Assembly: GCF_932526225.1 (NCBI RefSeq)
Contig: NC_064037.1
Span: 17,336,471-17,400,470 of the forward strand
DNA length: 64,000 nucleotides
Source: Nematostella vectensis
Taxonomy: Eukaryota > Cnidaria > Anthozoa > Actiniaria > Edwardsiidae
Direction: 5' to 3'
The first letter of the stretch is position 1. The number at the start of each line of letters is the position of its first letter. A program made the position numbers and the translations under genes. Below are positions 57,701-64,000 of this stretch, in pieces. Under the pieces are notes generated by a model, which searched no databases, had not been told where the DNA came from, and worked only from the letters and a program-made list of their open reading frames with translations.

Positions 57701-58616
57701 GGAGCAAAAGCTTTATTATTGAGGAAAAAATAAGCAAAAATCTATCAAAATTCCGCACAAGAAACAAATGAATATATAAAGATTAAAAGGAACAAAGTAA
57801 AGTCTATAGAGTCCATATATAATATCAAACTTTTCGCGAAGAAGAACTTTTTTTATTTAATCTCTTGGGGTAAGCAGTAAGTGCTTATAATAGATATAAA
57901 AATTAGTTGTAGACTAATTATTTGTCTTCTAAAATCTGTTGAAATTGAAACTAATAACAAAGGTGTGAAGGGCTCTTTAATGTAGTGAACCTAAGTGAAC
58001 CTTGTAATGATGACCATAATGAACGGTCCCGTATCTATTCCCAAACAAGGTGCGGCTTTACCAAGTGAGCTCTTGTCGCTTGCTGGCCTTATTATCCGGA
58101 CACCACTACGAAATCACGTGTATCAATGTCCGAGATAGTCCACCTAACCGCCTCATAACCGGCAGTTACGACAGACGTGTCCGAATTTTCGACACACGCT
58201 GCGAATCACCTACCCAGACCCTGTGCGGCCACTCGGATTACGTCACCACTGTGCAAATGGACGAATGGAAAGTTGTGAGCGGATCACGTGATGGAATTAC
58301 TTGTGTTTGGGATCAGCGAATGGCGTCAATGCTGTGGTCCACACATGCGCGCCATCCCGTACGTCATTGCCGCTTTAGTAGGAACAGGATGCTGACTGCA
58401 AATATCCCCGAAGGGCAGTTTACGCACGAGAATTCGTGGTATGCGGACGACCTTATTCTTCATCGTAAGAATCGCGGGACGTTGAGGCTCTTTGATTTTG
58501 AGGCGGAAAATGTGAGTTTAGACGTCCCCGAGATTTGCTCTTCCAACTACGACGACACCACAGGGTATAATTACAACATTGCCTTAGCCACGCCCTATGA
58601 CGTCATAGACGAGTAA
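54750..58616 (+). CDS. FBXW8: F-box/WD-repeat protein 8 (cullin-RING ligase substrate receptor)
   Basis: Five exons, 54750-55476, 56464-56664, 56944-57143, 57412-57627 and 58050-58616, give 636 aa with closing phases. The N-terminus is acidic and coiled (MADEEEELLKFRLEWEKEI). The F-box lies at about 145-190 (PFFDLQLPREVGMKILGHLS, WDLCQCAIVSKSWKSLAEDE, LLWFKI). A WD40 propeller follows, with blades such as GYSTGTVLLWDF, GFENGRVNIW, GSYDRRVRIFDTRC and SGSRDGITCVWDQR. The C-terminal signature NYNIALATPYDVIDE matches the closing segment of vertebrate FBXW8. FBXW8 partners with SKP1 and CUL7 to ubiquitinate targets such as IRS1 in vertebrates (family knowledge). Exon 5 is the largest and more GC-rich than the others. 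The start is the first ATG in the long frame after a short upstream ORF. Confidence 0.93.
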
Positions 58617-59099
58617 TCGAAAGACAAAACCTGTTACAACTACTATAACATTCCAACGCAATTAAAAATATAACATTTACTTTAGAAATTCCGATTTTAC
58701 TAGTTAACGAATCAGATATTCTATCAAATATTAAGACTCGGGAGAGCTAAGCTTTACTTATGACATAGTTTTATTAGCTATTTGCTATGCAAATGGTTTC
58801 TTTGTCAGCGCCTTCAAACTATATTTGTATGTATTTTCTCTTGTCCGGCCCTTTCTTCATACAGTCTCTAGTCAACTGTTTTTACCCCGCTCTAGTAATC
58901 GACTCTTTGCTCCGGTATAAAAGGACACAAAGCTCCGGTATAAAAGGAATAACACAGTCCCCCCCCCCCCCTTTCTCATTACATTTTAACCATTAGCACG
59001 GCTAACATTGTCTACAAATCTTTTGGCTTAAATTCCTAAAAAAAAACAATTTCTTGTAAAGCAAGATAGCAGTTTACCTTTTGGGGGTGTTCAAACGTT
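58617..59099. other. FBXW8 3' flank
   Basis: ATTAAA at about 58661 is a possible poly(A) signal. A tandem pair CTCCGGTATAAAAGGA lies at about 58910-58945. No gene is recognised. Confidence 0.45.
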
Positions 59100-59990
59100 G
59101 TATTATCCCTGAGTCTTTTTATCCATGAGCCTTATACATGAGCTGTATTATCCATGAGCCGTATTATCCATGGGCCTTATTATCCATGCGCCTTTTTATC
59201 CATGAGCCGTATAATCCATGAGCCTTATGTCCATGAGCCGTATTATCCATGAGCCGTATTATCCATGAGCCTTATTATCCACGAGCCTTATTATCCATGA
59301 GCCTTTTTATCCATGAGCCTTATTGTCCATGAGCCTTATTATCCATGAGCCTTATTATCCATGAGCCTTTTTATCCATGAGCCGTATTATCCATGAGCCT
59401 TATTATCCATGAGCCTTTTTATCCATGAGCTGTATCATCCATGAGCCTTATTATCCATGAGCCTTATTATCCATGAGCCTTTTTATCCATGAGCCGTATT
59501 ATCCATGAGCCTTATTATCCATGAGCCGTATTACCCATGAGCCTTTTTATCCATAAGCCGTATTATCCATGAGCCTTATTATCCATGAGCCTTATTATCC
59601 ATGAGCCTTATTATCCATGAGCCGTATTATCCATGAGTCTTATTATCCATGAGCCTTATTATCCATGAGCCGTATTATCCATGAGCCGTATTATCCATGA
59701 GCCGTATTATCCATGAGACTTATTATCCATGAGACTTTTTATCCATGAGCCGTATTATCCATGAGCCGTATTATCCATGAGCCTTTTTATCCATGAGCCG
59801 TATAATCCACGAGCCTTATTATCAATGATACTTTTTATCCATGAGCCTTATTATCCATGAGCCTTTTTATCCATGAGCCGTATTATCCATGAGCCCTTTT
59901 ATCCATGAGCCGTATTATCCATGAGCCTTTTTACTCATGAGCCGTATTATCCATGAGCCTTATTAACCATGAGCCGTATTCAATGAATCG
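59100..59990. repeat. 16-bp minisatellite (TATCCATGAGCCTTAT), about 55 copies
   Basis: Units alternate between CCTTATTA, CCGTATTA and CCTTTTTA types, in blocks that suggest repeated segmental copying. The core TATCCATGAGCC is nearly invariant. Confidence 0.97.
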
Positions 59991-60104
59991 AGTCGATTGT
60001 TTCATCTTCATTTGCATGTGTACGTCAAAGATGGTTCATTGAAACAATATACCAAACAATGACAATATATACATTGTTTCATTGTAAGGTATTTGGGTTG
60101 CTAC

Positions 60105-60245
60105 TGAGCATGCGCACTAGGCTCGTCCCCAGGCGTCTGTGAGCTGCGCGTCCACCTTTTAAATGACGTCACTTTTTTCCCCGGCTTGCTATGCTCTCGT
60201 GGCAGGTCACCTACAAGAGCGTCCGCCATTTTGAGTTCGAATAAG
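60105..60245. promoter_or_regulatory. Promoter-like cluster with no assigned gene
   Basis: Within 140 bp there are an NRF1-like GCATGCGCAC, a CRE palindrome TGACGTCAC at about 60164 and a YY1-like CGCCATTTTG at about 60225. The region is GC-rich in an AT-rich neighbourhood. No first exon can be named downstream on either strand. It may serve a gene beyond the window, a non-coding RNA, or be part of a transposon. Confidence 0.35.
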
Positions 60246-60522
60246 TAGGGCTGACCAAGAATATTAGGCTGATCGCGCACGCGGTTTTAATAGCTCTCGC
60301 AGTGGTTTTAAAGCTGTGAAAAGGCTAAGACGTTAAAACTCGTTTGGGCTGGAACCATGAAATACTTCTAGAATATACTTCTACAAATCCAAAAAAGGTT
60401 AAAAGGATCCGATAAAAGAGTTTTCAGCAGCATGAATCTGATATTTTCCTTTGAGCAAAAATAGAAATACCATGCTGATGAGTCTTAAAAAGGACGAAAC
60501 ATGCAAACCGGCTATGGGCTAG
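60246..60522. other. No gene recognised
   Basis: Non-coding sequence between the promoter-like cluster and a short tandem repeat. Nothing else is seen. Confidence 0.4.
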
Positions 60523-60672
60523 CGTTCCGTCATCGTCCCAACTGATGTGCGAGCGTTCCGTCATCGTCCCAACTGATGTGCGAGCGTTCCGTCATCGTCC
60601 CGACTGATGTGTGAGCGTTCCGTCATTGTCCCGACCGACGTGCGAGCGTTCCGTCATTGTCCTGACTGATGC
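60523..60672. repeat. 31-bp tandem repeat (GCGTTCCGTCATCGTCCCAA...), almost five copies
   Basis: Copies start near 60523, 60554, 60585, 60616 and 60647, with C/T and A/G changes rising toward the right end. Confidence 0.9.
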
Positions 60673-61240
60673 GCGGCCTGAACCGCCACAGGTAGCCCAA
60701 CACTAGCAACGGATGTAACGCGACGTTCGCTATAAACCAACAACTAGTAGCTTACGTTACCACTGTTGCCGTGGTAACATGAAATTATAATGCTTTTTCA
60801 GAACCTTACTACGGAAACAAGAAGGGACCACATTTCTCTTTTCAACTTAAAAAATGCAATGAACTAGTTTAATTAATTTATTATTTTTTGGTATTCCAAT
60901 CGTGAACCTGGCACACATTTTCTAACATATTACTTTAACCAACTATCAATTTTTCTAATGCCAAAAGTCCAATGGGCTAGAACTACGTGTTCAATTAAGA
61001 GCAATTACTAGGATGGAATAGAATTGTTTTCCTCTTGGCGATTTTTATTTTGTGCTTTAGTTTTTAGATCTCAAACTCTCTTTTTGCAGCTCGTCTAATT
61101 ATGATTTGGGTCTTGCATATTCTCTTCTAAAAATTTGATGTGCAGTTCTTAAATGTGATCTTAAATGTTAGTGTATATGAAAATATGATTCCCAATTAAT
61201 CATGAGAAGAGAACTACACAAATTATCAATAGCAATATTC
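60673..61240. other. No gene recognised
   Basis: AT-rich spacer, no supported feature. Confidence 0.4.
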
Positions 61241-62589
61241 TGAAGGAATAAAAGCAATATCCTCCAAAACGGTTCATTAATCGATATCTAATATCTCTTA
61301 TAAAAGAAAAATCTTTATTACCAAAAATCCCTGATTTTCCATAATCCCCGATTATTTTACAGCCTTTTGAATATACCAGTCTGTAAAACACCTACTTGCC
61401 CAGTCCCCTCACGGATAAAGCTCCAGTTGGCGCGAAATGATCACCATATAAGGAGAATTGCGAGAGCTCGCGTGAATTTGCGAGAGAAAACAAATTTGGC
61501 TACATGCGGCGTCTTTACCTTGCAATTTTATTAGACGTGGAAATAAAGTGCTTTTTCTATTATTGGCGGGCTTAAAATGAAAATATAACCTTAACAAATA
61601 TAAAACGTATATCCTGCTTGCATTTTAAAGTAGCCACTTATTGATAATTCAAATGATTTTGCAATTTTGAAGCCATTTACTTTGCGTTACTTGCCCCAAT
61701 GGTGCCATTGCCTCTATCATACTTTACTAAACTAGTTGTACGAAATGCTGATTATCTCGCTTAAAGATGGGTCCTTTAGATATCGATATAGATTGCATAT
61801 AATTTAGATAATGTTTAACCCCCAAAACCTGGATGAAATGCTAAAGGACCCACATTTTTTTTGCACAAACAGTGGTATAATTTAATTTGCTTTGACATTT
61901 TTGCTGTGTAGGTATACATCATATTTTGTTCCGTCTCAGAGAGACGAGATGTAGAGATGTAATAATCGCTAAATCCTTCTTTTCGCCTTTGTCCTCTCAG
62001 TGCTCTGACCAGATATCAATATAAAGCATTCAATGTGCATTTTTTAGACTAGTCGTAAATGAAAATGACCCTTTGAACAGTCTATTTTTTCTAATCCTTT
62101 CATCTCATCGTATTGCGTGACGGCACCATTTTGGTGTGGGTAACAGCAATTCCACCTCGCACTAAATGCTTGCTACCTTGCTCAAAGTTGGGTCCTTTGG
62201 GTATTCGTATAGATCACGTAATTTCAATGATACACGATCCTCAAAACCTGGATAAATTGCTAAAGGACCTATATTTTTTCGCACAAATAGTGATCATATT
62301 TTTGTCTCGTGTAGGACATCGTATTTTGTGAGCCGTGCGCTCTCTGCCTTTTAAAATGTAAACATTGCTAAACTCCATGACAAAAGAATGCAAAAAGTAT
62401 TTGTTATTTACAGTATGTATGTGATTTAGTAGCCATCTGCCTTTCCAAGGGTACTAGATTCTCAATCGGGATGGTTTGAGTAGTTATTTTTTGCCATTCT
62501 CATAGCATCATTTGCTTTAGCCACAAAAAGTTCAATTTCACCTCGCACAAAATGCTTGTATAAAGTGGGGTCCTTTATGTATTCGTATT

Positions 62590-62863
62590 CAGGGGCAGCG
62601 GAGTGGTCCTATAAGTGGGGGGGGGGGGGGCGAAAGTTTGGGGGGATGGGTGGGTAGTGGTCTCAGGGGGAGGGGTGGTTGGTGGCTTCAGGGGGGAGGG
62701 GTCAGGGTGGTGATTCCAAATCCTATTTATAAGAACACGGAGATTTGAAAATGCTCAACAAATTTGTTGTCGGTTGCATATATACCGCTATATCTAAAGA
62801 AACATCCGCTTAGAAAAGTGGGGGGGCTGGCGCCCCCCTGCCCCTCCCCTCCCGCCGTCCCTG
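62590..62863. mobile_element. Nested element with CAGGG...CCCTG ends inside the third tandem unit
   Basis: The ends CAGGGGCAGCGG and, in reverse, CAGGGACGGCGG are inverted repeats. The flanks GTATT and GTATA look like a slightly mutated 5-bp duplication. The second tandem unit shows the uninterrupted site (GTATTCGTATAGATCAC at about 62199). G and C runs follow both ends, as in the other MITEs here. Confidence 0.7.
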
Positions 62864-63430
62864 GTATAGATCACTGATAATTTCAATGATATACGATCCT
62901 CAAAACCTGGGTTGAAAGCTAAATGACCCACATTTTTTCGCCTTATAAGATTTGCTTATAAATTTTCATTTTTTTGTAAGTGCTCATGTAAATATTACAT
63001 TACAAAATACTTAAGTTATGTCAAGTCAGAAAAAGACGATTGACGAAAACGGCAAACAGGTAAACCGTTTAATTTTGTTTAAGGTTTCGTACTTGTATTC
63101 ACCGTATTAGAGACGGTATCTGAATGTAAAACTTGCTGTGTTCAAACAAAAAAAGTACGCTGCACGGCTTCCGGTAAAGGAGGAAAAAAACTAGCTACAC
63201 GGCTGTCTCTTATTTTCACGATTTTTAGCCTAAATAACAAGTTTCTGGCTTTAAAACACTTCCACGATTATTAAGAACAGCCAAGCGACGATTTTTAGCC
63301 TGAAAAGCTATGCAACAAACGGCCCGCAAATGCTCGGCAAAGTATGAACGAAGCGTGGAGTTTTCATGCATCGTTTGGAGATTTCATGCATCGTTCATTG
63401 TGCCGAGCATTCGCATGTCGCCTTTTGCGA

Positions 63431-63492
63431 ATATTTTCAAGCTCGAATGAAGCGAATGAAGATATTTTCAAGCTCGAATGAAGCGAATGAAG
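63431..63492. repeat. 31-bp tandem duplication
   Basis: ATATTTTCAAGCTCGAATGA plus AGCGAATGAAG occurs twice in a row, inside the right half of the foldback-like element. Confidence 0.9.
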
Positions 63493-63723
63493 ATGCAGAC
63501 TGTGCGCGAGCTGACAAGTTTGATTTTCGCGCCACGCGCCCGCAATACGTTTGTCGGTCAGCTACAAAGGTGTTTTACAGACTGGTATATTCAAAGGGCT
63601 GTAAAAACATCGGGGAATATGGGAAATCGGAGATTTTTGGTTATGACGATTCTTCTAGCATAGGAGATATAAGATATCGATGATTGAGCCGTTTTGAAGG
63701 ATATCGGTTTTATTCCTTCAGAT

Positions 63724-64000
63724 GCACTTTAAGGTTGTTATTATAAACACAATTGTTCTTTGCATTTTAGAAGGTATCTAGAAGACTAATATATAGATTT
63801 AGGCACTGCCTAAAAGCGGAGCCAGCATCATTTTTTTCAGCATAAACTTGTGTAGAACCCCCTTCCCTGCACTTTCATTATGCATCATGTTCCACCACCC
63901 ACAAAAACAGCACCATATGTAAAACATATAAAGATTGCATGTTCTATAAATACTGCAACTATTATTAAAAGGTGTCCTCCCAATCCTCCTGGGGAATACT
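63724..64000. other. No gene recognised at right edge
   Basis: AT-rich sequence, no open frame or repeat that I can support. Confidence 0.4.

Larger units (their letters stand above)
61241..63723. mobile_element. Foldback-like element with about 155-bp inverted arms and internal tandem repeats
   Basis: The left arm, 61241-61395, and the reverse complement of 63567-63723 share TTTGAATATACCAGTCTGTA, AAAACACCT, TCTGAAGGAATAAAA and ATCGATATCT. They are about 2.2 kb apart. The interior has three degenerate tandem units of about 400 bp (starting near 61690, 62111 and 62495). Each contains CACCTCGCAC(A/T)AAATGCTTG-like text, GGGTCCTTT, CTCAAAACCTGG and CTAAAGGACC. A nested element splits the third unit. 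No transposase is recognised. Confidence 0.65.

Overview
The window reads as nuclear DNA of an intron-rich, AT-rich invertebrate with dense repeats. It most resembles an anthozoan cnidarian; Nematostella vectensis or a close relative is the best guess. That call rests on the style of the conserved genes, the short spliceosomal introns and the poly-G/poly-C MITE families. It is recognition, not a database match. There is no sign of bacterial organisation.

Layout. 1-1171 (minus) is a cut, single-exon SWIM zinc-finger/YqaJ-nuclease ORF with an in-frame stop, most likely a mobile-element gene. 1.2-10.8 kb is gene-poor and holds MITEs, palindromic repeats and a broken zinc-finger exon. 10947-14101 (plus) is eIF4H in nine exons, including an inferred 12-nt microexon. 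16641-18585 (plus) is KISH/TMEM167. 19383-22955 (minus) is a two-exon gene for a protein of about 1040 aa that joins a transposase-like RNase H fold to an MSL2/tesmin-like CXC domain. 23623-26821 (plus) is a GXYLT-type glucoside xylosyltransferase, head to head with the CXC gene. 26.8-44.8 kb is almost wholly repeats: several minisatellites, a 1-kb tetranucleotide array, a dead LINE fragment, and DNA transposons, two of them nested inside minisatellites. 44856-54369 (minus) holds the first six coding exons of a ZDHHC5/8-like palmitoyltransferase; its introns contain a 2.2-kb minisatellite and a nearly full-length dead LINE. 54750-58616 (plus) is FBXW8, divergent from ZDHHC across a short promoter with an NRF1-type palindrome. 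58.6-64 kb holds a 16-bp minisatellite and a large foldback-like element.

The host genes are unrelated housekeeping or secretory functions: translation initiation (eIF4H), Golgi traffic (KISH), Notch EGF O-glycan extension (GXYLT), protein S-acylation (ZDHHC) and cullin-RING ubiquitination (FBXW8). They do not form a pathway. For all five, exon phases and splice sites close to an open frame that I could add up by hand.

The points most worth following are: (i) the CXC/transposase-like gene, a candidate domesticated transposase whose first expected catalytic Asp appears to be His; (ii) two tandem arrays, in eIF4H and ZDHHC, whose repeat unit contains the adjacent exon's splice donor, so donor-like sites are multiplied; (iii) two LINE remnants that both end in ATCC/TATC tetranucleotide arrays; and (iv) transposon insertions into minisatellites where the empty site can be read from the repeat unit.
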